64,000 nucleotides of DNA, taken from assembly GCF_028640845.1 (NCBI RefSeq), contig NC_080542.1, positions 63,563,064 through 63,627,063 of the forward strand, read 5' to 3'. How positions within the stretch are numbered: the first letter of the stretch is position 1; every line of letters starts with the position of its first letter. The notes below the pieces were generated by a model. It was not told the DNA's origin and searched no databases. It was given only the letters and a program-made list of their open reading frames with translations. This DNA is from Ahaetulla prasina. Lineage: Eukaryota; Chordata; Lepidosauria; Squamata; Colubridae. Made by a program: the position numbers and the translations under genes. Below, in pieces: positions 44,601 through 56,479 of this stretch.

Positions 44601-45545
44601 TCTACATGGAGGAAGTTAGCAGTAGGATACCACAAGGTCTTTTGCCCAGTATTCCTCAATATCTTCATAAATGACATAAATAGAAGGGGAACTCATTAAA
44701 TGTGCAGATGACACTAAACTGGCAGGAATAGCCAATATCCCAGAAGATACGTTAAGGATCCAAAAGGATCTAAAGACAGACTTGAAAAATGGGCCCTATC
44801 CAACAAAATGAAATTTAATATAAAGAAAAGCAAAGTTTTACACCTAAGCAAGAAAACCCAAAAGTACAAATACCAATTAGGTGAAACATGGCTCAAAAAC
44901 AGTAACTGTGAGAGGGATCTTGGAATCCTAGTGGACGATCACTAAAATATGATTCAGCAGTGTGTGGCAGCAGTCAAAAAGCTAATGCAATCCTTGATTG
45001 TGTAACAGAGGCACAGATACAAGATCACAGGAAGTATTAGTACCACCTTATAAAATCTTAATAAGACCACATCTGGAATACTGCTTTCAGTTTTGGTCAC
45101 CAGATTACAAAAAAAGATATTGAGACTTTAGAAAAAGTGCAGAGAATATCAATTAAGATGATTAAGAGTTTGGAGTCTAAAATATATGAAGAACAGTTGC
45201 AGGGATTGGATATGGCTAATCTAGAGAAAAGAAGGATTAGGGGTGATATGATAGCAGGATTCAAGTATTTGAGGGGCTATAATACCAAAATGCAAGACTA
45301 GAAACAATGAATGGTAACAAATCAAGGAGAGAAGCAACCTAGAGTCAAGGAGAAACTTCCTAACAATGAGAACAATTAACCAGTGGAACAGTTTGCCTTC
45401 AGAAGTTGTGGGAACTTTATCACTGGAGATTTTAAAGAACAAACTGGACAGCAGCTTGTCTGAAACGGTATAGGGTCTCCTGCTTGAGCAGGGAATTGGA
45501 TTAAAAGATCTCCAAGTCCAAGGTCTGTTCCAACACTATTCTGTA
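41640..45545 (+). mobile_element. CR1-type LINE, near full length, heavily decayed
   Basis: Plus-strand pieces in three frames read in CR1 order: a coiled-coil ORF1 remnant (near 41800), an endonuclease region (CDIVVITETW at about 42950; FLLHVGMNDT at 42355), then the RT with KSLGPDGLHPRVLKEQ (44095), EDWKRADVVPIFKK (44210), RQHGFVKKRSC (44360), DIVYLDFSKTFDNIDH (44455), LKCADDTKLAG (44695) and the terminal RTINQWNSLPSEVVGTL (45365). Stops and frameshifts are frequent, so it is old. It is colinear with the antisense CR1 at 49865-53275. Confidence 0.85.
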
Positions 45546-46036
45546 ATTAACTATATACAATTTAGATACTGGCATATTCAATTTCTCCTCAATCAAGGGT
45601 TCCACTGATAGATCAGTATGGCTTAAATTGAACCAGTTTTTCAATGAGATTTTTTTCCATACCATTTTCCATACTATTTTTTCCATAACTTAGTACTCTT
45701 TGTAGTCTATTATTTATTGCTTTCCAGTTGAATCCAATTTTCAGAAACACATTGTCAAAACTTACAGCAAGCTTGATTATCCTAGGAACAGGTTTCTAGA
45801 CATGCTGTTCCCTTTTAAAGTTAAAAATTTAAACAAATGAAGATTTAAAAAATGAGATCAACTTCTTATTCCTAATGAGATATATTTTTGTGCTGATATA
45901 AGTGAATTCTCCTAATATAGAAGCAGACACCGCAAAAGGAAATCTGAATGAACCATTTGGTAAATAAAAGATCTATGAAGCATTACAAATGTGTTTGTAC
46001 ACTTTGATGTGTATAAATATCTGAGTCTGCCTAGAA

Positions 46037-46168
46037 CATGGGTGTCAAATTCACCCCATCACATTGCCATCATGTGACATTTTGTATGTTTTTTCCTTTG
46101 TGAAGCTGGGGTGAGTGTGGCCTGTGTGTGACACATTTGGCCCGTGGGCCACAAGTTTCACACCCCAA
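46037..46168. mobile_element. 132-bp hAT-type MITE with perfect 8-bp target duplication
   Basis: Ends CATGGGTGTCAAATTC and GTTTCACACCCCAA; flanked by GCCTAGAA on both sides (46029-46036, 46169-46176). The 3' subterminal GGCCCGTGGGCC is typical of Charlie-like hATs. Confidence 0.88.
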
Positions 46169-46477
46169 GCCTAGAATGTATTTCAACCAATCTTTTAAAC
46201 TGCAGTTGGAAAATAGATTTGTTCCAAGTATTAGCACAGAGCAAGACTGGCATCTGTTTACCAATGGGAGTATAATAGGCAATTAATTTATAGCCATTTG
46301 GAAAACTGATTCCAGCTAACACTTTTCTCTAAAATATGTATGTTAGTTATATGAAGGATTAAGTGTTATACATTGTGTAACATGGTTAAACATTGACAAA
46401 TTGAAGCAATATTATTGTACACAAACATCTTAGTCACTCTGTGGAAGGAAGAGTTGATCAGCTTTCATGACCTCAAA

Positions 46478-46591
<114 letters not shown>

Positions 46592-47757
46592 AAATTTGTA
46601 TACTGCCCTTCTCCCGAAGGACTCAGGGCGGTTTACAGCCAATAAAATACAAATACATATCACACAAGTTAAAAACAGTATAAAAAACTTTCCATATGTG
46701 GCCTAAAAATTTGAATACAATTAAAACCCCGTTTAAAAAAACCCAATTAAAAACCCCAGTTAAAACTATATTTAAGCTAGCCCTGCACACTGAAACAAAA
46801 GCGTCTTCAGCTCGCGGCGAAAGGTCCGGAGGTCGGGGAGTTGACGAAGCCCCAGAGGTAGCTCATTCCAGAGGGCAGGAGCCCCCACAGAGAAGGCCCT
46901 CCCCCTGGGGGTCGCCAGCCGACATTGTTTGGCCGACGGTACCCGGAGGAGGCCCTCTCTGTGGGAGCACACAGGTCGGTGGGAGGCTACTGGTGGCAGT
47001 AGGCGGTCCCGTAAGTAACCTGGTCCTAAGCCTTGGAGTGCTTTAAAGGTGATAACCAGCATCTTGAATTGGACCCAGAAGACCACCGGAAGCCAGTGCA
47101 GACTGCGCAGTGTCACATGGGAGCCACGAGGCATTCCCTCTATCACCCGTGCAGCCTCATTCTGGACCAGTTGGAGCTTCTGGGTACCCTTCAAGGGGAG
47201 CCCCATGTAGAGAGCATTGTAGTAGTCCAGGTGGGATGTAACAAGGGCATGAGTGACCATGCAAAGGAAGACCTGGTCCAGAAAGGGACGCAACTGGCGT
47301 ATCAGGTGAACCTGATAAAAAGCTCCCCTGGCGACCGCCTTCATATGTTCTTCTAAAGACAGCCGTGCATCCAGGAGGACGCCCAGATTGCGAGGCCTCT
47401 CCGTGAGGGCCAATGACTCGCCCCCAACAGTCAGCGATGGAATCAGCTGACTGTACCGGACTGCCGGCATCCACAGCCACTCGGTCTTGGAGGGATTGAG
47501 CCTGAGTCTGTTTCTCCCCATCCAGATCCGTACGGCCTCCAGACACTGGGACATCACTTCGATGGCCTCGTTGGGGTGGTTAGGGGTGGAAATATACAGC
47601 TGAGTATCATCAGCGTATAGATGACAACTCACCCAAAACCACGGATGATCTCACCCAGCGGCTTCATATAGATGTTGAACAAAAGAGGCGAGAGAACCGA
47701 CCCTTGCGGCACCCCACACAAGAGGCGCCTTGGGGCGATCTCTGCCCAAAAGCTCAA
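46592..47757 (-). mobile_element. L2-like LINE, 5'-truncated, decayed
   Basis: The minus-strand frame 46772-47632 (286 codons) starts just before YADDTQLYISTPNHP, the RT catalytic box, and ends LPDLRTFRRELKTLLF, closely parallel to residues 145-425 of the frame at 51039. Upstream, [19 protein letters not shown] text is out of frame. The 3' end has the AGGGCGGTATAC-like element (ACTCAGGGCGGTTTACAGCC on the plus strand) and then the (TAAA)n tail. Confidence 0.9.
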
Positions 47758-48000
47758 AGATTGCAAAATGTCAGGAGGCAGGGGAAGGAATTGAGTTTAA
47801 GATGTCTGCAAACAGTCCATCAGTGGGAGATTACTTCTGCCAATACTTCACTTTCCTACTGTTGCCATAACAAAAAACAAAGTACATCATAGTCAGAGTT
47901 ATTAGGAACAGCATATGGGTGCAAAAATGCAGATATGCTGTTATGTTATTTATTTGGTTTTATAGCTTCCACTGGCTTTGAACAGAAACAGAAGAAATGG

Positions 48001-48076
48001 TTCCTTCCTTCCTTCCTTCCTTCCTTCCTTCCTTCCTTCCTTCCTTCCTTCCTTCCTTCCTTCCTTCCTTCCTTCG
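48001..48076. repeat. (TTCC)n microsatellite
   Basis: About 18 TTCC units. Confidence 0.96.
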
Positions 48077-48374
48077 CAGGTTTGGGCTACTTGTTGATAT
48101 TCTGCCTTAGTTATGTCCCCCTCTCTCCACTTTTTATATTTATCACTTTTGTCTTTCAGTTTATAAGACAGTTCTTTGGGCAGCCATGCTGGTGTCTTTG
48201 AGAGCTCTTATTTTTCTTCTTCATTGGAATTGTGCTAGATTGGGCTTTTATAATTACAGTTTTCAAAGTTTTTCAAGCTTCTTGGGTTGTTTCCCCCCTG
48301 AGGTTTCTCATACATGGAATCCTTCTCAAGGTCTTTCTAGGTTTATTGAAATCAGTTCAAATCATATTCAAAGG

Positions 48375-48655
48375 GCCTCTGTGGCTCAGACTGGTAAGAC
48401 AGTCTGTTATTAACAGCAGCTGCTTGCAATTACTGCAGGTTCAAGCCCCACCAAGCCCAAGGTTGACTCAGCCTTCCATCCTTTATAAGGTAGGTAAAAT
48501 GAGGACCCAGATTGTTGGGGGCAATAAGTTGACTTTGTATATAATATACAAATGGATGAAGACTATTGCTTGACATAGTGTAAGCCGCCCTGAGTCTTCA
48601 GAGAAGGGCGGGATATAAATGCAATAAAAATAAAAATAAAATAAAAAATAAAAAT
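48375..48655 (+). mobile_element. tRNA-derived SINE with LINE-type 3' end
   Basis: A box TGGCTCAGACTGG (48382-48394) and B box GGTTCAAGCCC (48438-48448) mark a tRNA-like head. The body shares GAGGACCCAGATTGTTGGGG with the SINE at 10196, and the tail GCCGCCCTGAGTC...GGGCGGGATATAAAT is the same end carried by the L2-like LINEs here, followed by AAAAT units. This shows which LINE mobilised it. Confidence 0.88.
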
Positions 48656-48659
48656 CCTA

Positions 48660-49860
48660 GGTAAAATTAAAATGGAAAATCTGGCTAATTTAATCACTAC
48701 TCATCAATATAAATTCTAGGCTTTCTACACCTATTCCAAATCCACTGCAGGCAGAAAAGCTGGAAAAAGATCCTATTACTTGCATATCTTCAGGCAACCT
48801 AGTTCCTTTCCTTTTTTTTTTTTGACTATTATCCCAGTTTTATAAATACTGAGCATAATAGAAAGCTATTATTCTCACTATTAGAGTTCCAAATCCCTTT
48901 GGAGACAATTTGGCCAAAAGGAAAAACAGTATCTAGTGGATGAACCTACCTTATTAAAGTGATGATGATAGTGAGAGAGAGAGAAAGGCACACAGAGAGA
49001 GATGATGGATTTCATCAATTCAGGATGCTCAGCATGAGTCAATTTTAGTTTATCAGATCAGAGAAGTAAATGATTACTGATTAGTTTTCAAGCTGCTTTT
49101 GGGGAATGAAATTGCTCTTAATGTTAAATTTATACAAGGCCAGCAATGCTTTATGTGATGTACAAGATACCAATTTAGTGGTGCAAATTAAGACAGCACC
49201 AAGATACCTAACTGCTATACCTGCAAAATGCAGCCCAAGAGCCTAATTTCTGAGTTTGCTTATGTGCTTGGCATAAGTATCTGGGAAGATTATCATTGGT
49301 CTTTAGTTCTGAGGATTTCATGTGAAGATTCTGCCTTCCTAAGAAGCTCAGAAGACACCGAAGGGTTTTGGAAAATCTCAACTCTTGTTAGAAGAAAGGG
49401 TTTAGCATTTACTATATTCTTGAAGGTCTACTACTTACCTTCCATGTTTTAAGATTAACTTGATTCAATTCTGATTTGGTAATTTTGTTGCTGAATGATT
49501 GCTACCTCACATTGATTCTCCCACAATCTTCTTGAAGAATCTAAATGATCTGCTGTTGAGGAGCAGGGCACACACGTACACAGGAAAAGAACATTCTGTG
49601 ACTTCATATTTTGGGGGCACTATTTTCTCACTCAATTGGATAATTTGGGGAAACATTTTGTAATCTTCCGTCCACTCGCTGTGGGGAGATATGATGGTAG
49701 CATCAGTTTGAAAGGCCATATTGCTAAGAAACACTCAATAGATAACAATATATGTTTGCAATTATTTAAGTGCCATATAGTAATGTGCCTTATTATGGAC
49801 ATTTAGCAGTTTCAATGTAAAAGGAGACCATTGTACTGTACTGTATTGTTTCAGAAACAC
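48660..49860. other. Intronic sequence, nothing recognised
   Basis: No exon or named repeat. A GAGA-rich patch lies at 48974-49003. Confidence 0.4.
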
Positions 49861-50542
49861 TTAACATAACATAACATCAGAGTTGGAAGGGACCTTGGAG
49901 GCCTTCTAGTCCAACCCCCTGCCCAGGCAGGAAACCCTACACCATCTCAGTCAGATGGTTATCCAACATTTTCTTAAAAATTTCCAGTGTTGGAGCATTC
50001 ACAACTTCTGAAGGCAAGTCGTTCCACTTATTAATTGTTCTAACTGTCAGGAAATTTCTCCTTAGTTCTAAGTTGCTCCTCTCCTTGATCAGTTTCCACC
50101 CATTGCTTCTTGTTCTACCCTCAGGTGCTTTGGAGAACAGCCCGACTCCCTCTTCTTTGTGGCAGCCCCTGAGATATTGGAACACAGCTATCATGTCTCC
50201 CCTAGTCCTTCTTTTTGTTAAATTAGACATACCTAGTTCCTGCAACTATTCTTCATATGTTTTAGCCTCCAGTCCCCTAATCATCTTTGTTGCTCTTCTC
50301 TGCACTCTTTCTAGTGTCTCAACATCTTTTTTACATCGTGGCGACCAAAACTGGATGCAATATTCCAAGTGTGGCCTTACCAAGGCATTATAAAGTGGCA
50401 CTAACACTTCACGTGATCTTGATTCTATCCCTCTGTTTATGCAGCCCAGAACTGTGTTGGCTTTTTTAACAGCTGCTGCACACTGCTGGCTCATATCTAA
50501 ATGGTTATCCACTAGGACTCCAAGATCCCTCTCACAGGTACT

Positions 50543-52531
50543 CTAGTGTCTCAACATCTTTTTTACATCGTGGCGACCAAAACTGGATGCAATATTCCAA
50601 GTGTGGCCTTACCAGGGGGAGCAGGATGACCCGTTACAGGGACGTGCTGAGGAGTTTAACGGTTATCTATACGATAAAATCGTTCAGCTTCGGGACGGTC
50701 TGGACCAAAATTGCAGCGATTCTGATGGGGCGTCTGAGGGTGGTCTTGGTGACATTGTTTGGGATGAGTTTGACCCTGTGGCTCCCGAAGACATGGACAG
50801 GTTGCTGGGGAGGTTGAATGCCACCACATGTTTACTGGACCCGTGCTGGCCACTCAGGAGGTGACACGAGGCTGGCTCCAGGCGATTACGAGCGCTTCTC
50901 TGTTGGAGGGAGTCTTTCCGGCCGCCTTGAAAGAGACGGTGGTGGCCCCTCCTCAAGAAGCCTTCCCTGGACCCGGCTGTTTTAGGTAATTATTGTCCGG
51001 TCTCCAACCTTCGCTTCGCGGCGAAGGTTGTAGAGAGTATGGTGGCATATCAGTTTCCCCTGCACCTGGATGAAACTGTCTATCTAGACCCGTTCCAGTC
51101 CGGTTTCCGGCCCGGTTACAGCACTGAGACGGCTTTGGTCGCGTTGGTGGATGATCTCTGGAGGGCCAGGGATAGGGGTTGTTCCTCTGCCCTGGTCCTA
51201 TTAGACCTCTCAGCGGCTTTTGATACCATCGACCATGGTATCCTGCTGCGCCGGTTGGAGGGATTGGGAGTGGGAGGCACCGTGTATCGGTGGTTCTCCT
51301 CCTATCTCTCCGATCGGTTGCAGACGGTGTTGACAGGGGGGCAGAGGTCGGCCCCGAGGCGCCTCACTTGTGGGGTGCCGCAGGGGTCGATTCTTTCGCC
51401 CCTTCTGTTCAACATCTATATGAAGCCGCTGGGTGAGATCATCAGTGGTTTCGGTGTGAGGTACCAGCTGTACGCTGATGACACCCAGCTGTACTTTTCC
51501 ACACCGGACCACCCCAACGAAGCTATCGAAGTGCTGTCCCGGTGTTTGGAAGCCGTACGGGTCTGGATGGGGAGAAACAGGCTCAAGCTCAATCCCTCCA
51601 AGACAGAGTGGCTGTGGATGCCGGCATCCCGGTACAGTCAGCTGAGTCCACGGCTGACTGTTGGGGGCGAGTCATTGGCCCCGATGGAGAGGGTGCGCAA
51701 CTTGGGCGTCCTCCTGGATGAACGGCTGTCTTTTGAAGATCATTTGACGGCCGTCTCCAGGAGAGCTTTCCACCAGGTTCGCCTGGTGCGCCAGTTGCGC
51801 CCCTTTCTAGACCGGGATGCCTTATGCACGGTCACTCACGCCCTCGTGACGTCTCGTCTGGATTACTGCAATGCTCTCTACATGGGGCTCCCCTTGAGGG
51901 GCATCCGGAGGCTTCAGTTAGTCCAGAATGCGGCTGCGCGGGTGATAGAGGGAGCCCCTCGTGGCTCCCGTGTGACACCTATCCTGCGCAGACTGCACTG
52001 GCTACCTGTGGCCTTCCGGGTGCGCTTCAAGGTTTTGGTAACCATCTTTAAAGCGCTCCATGGCATAGGGCCGGGCTATTTACGGGACCGCCTACTGCTA
52101 CCGAATACCTCTCACCGACCCGTGCGCTCTCACAGAGAGGGACTCCTCAGGGTGCCGTCAGCTAGGCAGTGCCGTCTGGCGACACCCAGGGGAAGGGCCT
52201 TCTCTGTGGGGGCTCCCACCCTCTGGAACGAACTCCCCCCAGGACTTCGTCAACTTCCGGACCTCCGAACCTTCCGTCGCGAGCTCAAAACACATTTATT
52301 CATCTGCGCAGGACTGGATTAGATTTTAAATTTATATGGGATTTTAATGGGTTTTATTATTTACTATTTATATTGCTTTTTAATAATCTGGCTAGGTAGA
52401 ATAAGTTTTTTAATTGTTATTTTAATCTGTATTTATATGTATTTTAACTTGCCTGTGAACCGCCCTGAGTCCCTAGGGAGATAGGGCGGTATATAAATGT
52501 GATAAAATAAAATAAATAAATAAAATAATAC
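50543..52531 (+). mobile_element. L2-like LINE insertion with copied CR1 sequence at its 5' end
   Basis: Inserted into the CR1 above. GGTACT flanks it (50537-50542 and 52533-52538), the likely target duplication. The first 72 bases (50543-50614) are an exact copy of host CR1 bases 50311-50382; LINE sequence proper starts at about 50615. The 3' end is AACCGCCCTGAGTC...AGGGCGGTATATAAAT with an AAAT-rich tail. Before 51039 the RT N-terminal region (DRLLGRLNATTCLLDP, EGVFPAALKETVV-like) is frameshifted. Confidence 0.88.
51039..52322 (+). pseudogene. L2-like LINE reverse transcriptase frame, 427 codons
   Basis: An uninterrupted frame covering most of a non-LTR reverse transcriptase: FQSGFRPGYSTETAL (18-32), LVLLDLSAAFDTIDH with the first catalytic aspartate at residue 56, CGVPQGSILSPLLFN (111-125), YADDTQLY with D147 and D148, then the thumb and C-terminal part (NPSKTEWLW, LRPFLDRDALCTVTHALVTS, DYCNALYMGLPLRG, LHWLPV, FKALHGIGPGYLRDRL, GAPTLWNELPPGLRQLPDLR). 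The catalytic residues are present, but the endonuclease and RT N-terminus are missing or frameshifted, so the element cannot move. Clade (L2 within the Jockey/CR1 group) is from memory of vertebrate LINEs. Confidence 0.88.
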
Positions 52532-53319
52532 GGTACTGGTGCATTTTGTTTTTTTGGCCTAAATGTAGAACCTTACTTTTTTCACTGTTGAATTTCATTT
52601 TGTTAGATAGCGCCCAATGTTCAAGTCTGTCAAAATCTTTCTGTAACTTGAGCCTATCTTCTGGAGTGTTGGCTATTCCTGCCAGCTTGGTGTCATCTGC
52701 AAATTTGATGAGTTCCCCATCTATGCCCTCGTCCAAGTCATTGATGAAGATGTTGAAGAGTACTGGGCCTAAAACAGAGCCTTGGGGTACTCCACTGCAT
52801 ACTTCCCTCCATGTGGATGTAGTTCCATTGAGGACTACACGTTGAGTGCGGTTGGTCAGCCAGTTACGAATCCATCTGGTGGTGGTGCTGTCTAACCCAC
52901 ATTTTTCTACTTTATCTAGTAGTAGGTTATGGTCTACTTTATCAAATGCTTTACTGAAGTCCAAGTAAATTATATCGACAGCATTCCTCTGGTCTACTAA
53001 TTTTGTCATTTTGTCAAAGAATGCGATAAGATTAGTCTGGCATGATCTGTTTTTGACAAACCCATGTTGGTTTTTGGTTATTACTTTGTTTGCTTCTAGG
53101 TGTTCGGTGATTCGTTGCTTGATTATCTTTTCCAGAATCTTCCCCGGTATTGAGGTCAGACTGATAGGTCTGTAGTTTCCTGGATCTGTTTTTTTTCCTT
53201 TTTTGAAGATGGGAACTACATCAGCTCTTTTCCAGTCCTCTGGCAGCTCCCCTCTGCTTAAAAAGAAAGCTATTCAAATTCATTATTCCCCAATTTTATC
53301 TTTCCTTATATTTTTAGAG

Positions 53320-53530
53320 TAGAATAGAGTAGAATCATAGGGCTGGAGGGGATGTTGGATGTCTTCTAGTCCAACCCCAGTCCAAGGCCAAAGAGTTTAT
53401 ATCATCCTGGACAAACAGTTGTCCAATATTTTCTCCAGTGATGGAGCACTTATAACTCTGGGAGGTAAGCTGTTTCACTTATTAATTGTTGTCTCTGTCA
53501 GGAAATTTCTGCTTGTTCTGGGTTAGATCT
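53320..53530 (-). mobile_element. CR1 3' end fragment
   Basis: TTCTAGTCCAACCCC, TGTCCAATATTTTC, CACTTATTAATTGTT and TCAGGAAATTTCT parallel the CR1 3' end at 49870-50060. The tail word AGAATAGAGTAGAAT at 53316-53330 is an AATAG-type remnant. Confidence 0.75.
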
Positions 53531-53534
53531 CTGT

Positions 53535-54698
53535 TTGACAGGCTTTTCGGCCATTGCTTTCTCGCTATACCAATGACTGCAAGTTATCTGTTAAAGTACT
53601 GAACTTTACAGATGATACAGTAGTAATTGGTCTCATTCAAGATTTTATGAGTCTGCATACAGATGGAAGGTTAAACAACTAGTCCTATGGTGCAGCCGGA
53701 GCAATCTGGAGCTGAACACACTTAAAACTGTAACATGCATAAAACTACAGTTGTGTACTCTCTCCATTATTCTTTTCTCTGTATACCAATGACTGCATCT
53801 TGAAGAATACCTCTGTTAAAGTACTGAAGTTTGCAGATGATACAACAGTCATTGGTCGAGACAACGATGACTCTACATACAAATGGGAGGTTGAACAACA
53901 GGCCATGTAGTGAAGCCAGAACAATTTGGAGCTGAAAAAACTTAAAACATTAGTGATGTTAGTGGACTTTAGGAGAGCCCTTGTATTCTACCACCTCTTA
54001 CAAAATTAGACAAACAATATCAACAGTAGAGACCTTCAAGCTTCTGGGTTCTATAATCTCCCACTACTTGAAGTGGACACTTAATATTTGAACCATCACT
54101 AAAAAGGCACGACATCAGATGATACAAGTCCTTCTTCAAAAAGCTCAGACTGCCCAAGAACTGCTGATATAGTTCTACAGAGGAATTATTGAATCTGCCA
54201 TTTGTATGTCTGTAACTGTTTGGCTTGGTTTGGTATAGCAGCCAAACAGGGCAGGTACTATCTATCCAATAGCAGCAAAACACTATTGCAACTGGTCTAC
54301 CTTCCATTTAGGACTTGAATACTGCACAAGTCAGGAAAAGGGTTGAGAAAATAGAAAGTAGCTACAGACTCCTCACCTCCTGGGCATAAACTATTTCAAC
54401 TCCTCCCCTCTGGACACATTCCAAAGACATTGCATGCCAAAACAACTAGACACAGAAACAGTTTTTCCCGTCATGCCATTAATCAGCTAAACATCTAATT
54501 CTCACAGTACTGTCTTATGTCTAAGGATATTTTCCCATGTAGTAGGGTTGTATTACTATTGACCTTCTCATCTTTCCTCTTACCTTCTATTATTGGATCT
54601 TATGATTACCTTGTCTTACTTTGTTGTTTGTACGTACACTGAGTATGCATCAAAGACAAATACTTCGTGTGTCCAATCATACTTGGCCAATAAAGAAT
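53535..54698 (+). mobile_element. CR1-L3-like LINE, 5'-truncated, with duplicated start
   Basis: Plus strand: YTNDCTS..TSVKVLKFADDTTVIG-type RT text appears twice, at 53565-53760 and 53785-53960, suggesting two tandem truncated copies or a duplicated segment. It continues to NLELN.LKT, then the RT C-terminus and the 3' end TTGGCCAATAAAGAATA (54682-54698), after which the (ATTCT)n tail begins. This 3' end with an AATAG-type tail is the snake CR1-L3 signature as I recall it. Confidence 0.78.
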
Positions 54699-54779
54699 AT
54701 TCTATTCTATTCTATTCTATTCTATTCTATTCTATTCTATTCTATTCTATTCTATTCTATTCTATTCTATTCTATTCTA
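54699..54779. repeat. (ATTCT)n pentanucleotide array, LINE-seeded
   Basis: About 16 ATTCT units with no interruption, starting at the last base of the CR1-L3-like 3' end. Confidence 0.96.
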
Positions 54780-54884
54780 ATTTTCTGTTCTAAATGTGTC
54801 AGTATATTGTAGTAATTTACTGCAAAAACAGTTGTTTCTACCATTTAATCTTTCTCTATAATAATTCTCAATTTATATTTATAA

Positions 54885-55130
54885 AAGATAATGGATTCTT
54901 GATAATAGAACAAGGGATGGAAGGGACCTCTGGAATCTTCTACACCAACCCTCTGTTCAAGACAGGAAACCTTATACCATCCCAATCAAATGATTGTCCA
55001 GTCTATTTTTGAAAACTTCCAATGATGGAGCACCCAGAGAAGCAATATTCTTGCCAGAAAATTTCTCCTTATTTCTAAGTTGGACCTCTCCTTGACAAGC
55101 TTCCACCCATTATCTCTTTTCTTGCTCTCT
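54885..55130 (-). mobile_element. CR1 3' end fragment
   Basis: GGAAGGGACCTCTGGAATCT, GACAGGAAACCTTATACCAT and TCCACCCATTATCTCTT parallel the CR1 copy at 49880-50110. Confidence 0.75.
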
Positions 55131-55134
55131 GGTT

Positions 55135-56290
55135 AAACCAATGGCCAAAATACTTTGTGATCTTTAGCCTTAGAAAATGGAATCAAGAATCAGTATATAT
55201 AATGGCTTAAACTCTAGAAAAAAGCAATAACTGATCTTCTTATTCTGCCACAGGACTTCTCTCCTGGAATTAGATGCCATTTTTATCCATGTAGTTCTCA
55301 CCCTAATAGCTTTCTGTAAAACACTGAAGATCGGGATGCTTTCCTGGACTTTGGGTTGGGATGGTTGGGACCTGTTGGATGTTTCAAGGTGTGAATGCTG
55401 TTTTTGTTGGACGTACTATCTGTTCTTGTTCTCTTTTTTCTTCTTTTTACTTTTTTTATTATATTCTATCAATTGCCCTTGGTATATTGTTTGGATGTAT
55501 TGCATACCATCTAGAGTCAGTATGGATGGTGTTTAAACTGAATACATTAAATTAAATTAATCATTGCATCTAGGGCAATGGGGACATGATTTTAATATAA
55601 TCTGGCAATAATAGGGACTAATAGTTACAAGTGGGCAATTCAAGTACTTGAGACTTTGGAATACTATATTCCAAATTACAATATTATGAATAAACTATTC
55701 CTATAACAGCACATGTATTGTTATGTTAATTTTATTAGCAATTGTTTTAATTAACCACTTAATATAATTGTTTAATCTGACAGTCTCCTCAATATTGCTA
55801 ATTGCTTATAGTCTTGTCTTACCTTTGATTATCTTTCTTATATATAATTTGGAGGATTTGAATCATCTAGTGAAAACTCAAGCAATTCTTTAATCCTTAT
55901 CAGTGTGTCCATTACATTTCTATTTTGTATTGTATCCAAAACAATGCTATTTTCATTTTGTGCAAAGTTAGTTAGAATAGCACAAAATTGAAAATCTAAT
56001 CCCAGTGAAATCATTTGCTATCATACCAGATACTTAGTGAAGACATATTCACAAAGGCCAAAATCTATTCTACAGTTATTTTACCCAAATCCAAAGGAGA
56101 GCATAAGTATTTCCATTTCTTCATAAGCACTGCATAGTTTTAGTAACATGATTAATTTACAAAGTATAATGGTGATTTGGGCCATTTTTTTCTTCCTTTG
56201 TATATCTCCTACAGTTCTTTGAAGGGCTTTTTAATGAAGTCCTGAATTTTATGAAGATAGAATGACATAATATGCCATTCTAATATGTCA
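55135..56290. other. Intronic sequence, nothing recognised
   Basis: AT-rich; no exon, RNA gene or named repeat supported. Confidence 0.4.
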
Positions 56291-56294
56291 GTAT

Positions 56295-56479
56295 GAATAT
56301 GTTAAGTTCCTATTTCCCCTTTCAAAAGTTTTCTAAGAGTCCCATTGGTTTCTTCTGAGTTTTTTTATTTGTCTTCATTGATTACTTCTTATCAATAAAC
56401 AAATAAAAAACTCAAAAAAAACAAACCAATGGAACTCTTAGAAAACTTTTGAAAGAGAAAATAGGAACCTAATATATTC
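56295..56479. repeat. Long near-perfect hairpin, arms about 80 bases
   Basis: Left arm 56295-56372 and right arm 56398-56479 are reverse complements at most positions; the core TTTCAAAAGTTTTCTAAGAG is perfectly paired, as is CCATTGGTTT. The loop is about 25 bases (CATTGATTACTTCTTATC region). A T-rich stretch near the loop differs by a few indels. No known element was recognised. Confidence 0.9.

Larger units (their letters stand above)
49865..53275 (-). mobile_element. CR1 LINE 3' half, split by an L2-like insertion
   Basis: Antisense CR1 occupies 49865-50542 and 52532-53275. In its own direction it reads ADVVPIFKKGK near 53210, then the frame 52473-53009 (DIIYLDFSKAFDKVDHNLLL, VPQGSVLGPVLFNIFINDLD, FADDTKLAG), then after the insertion [34 protein letters not shown] and LRRNFLTVRTINKWNDLP. 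The 3' end at about 49866 carries a short (TTATG)n tail. Several frames remain open, so it is younger than the copy at 41640. Confidence 0.92.
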
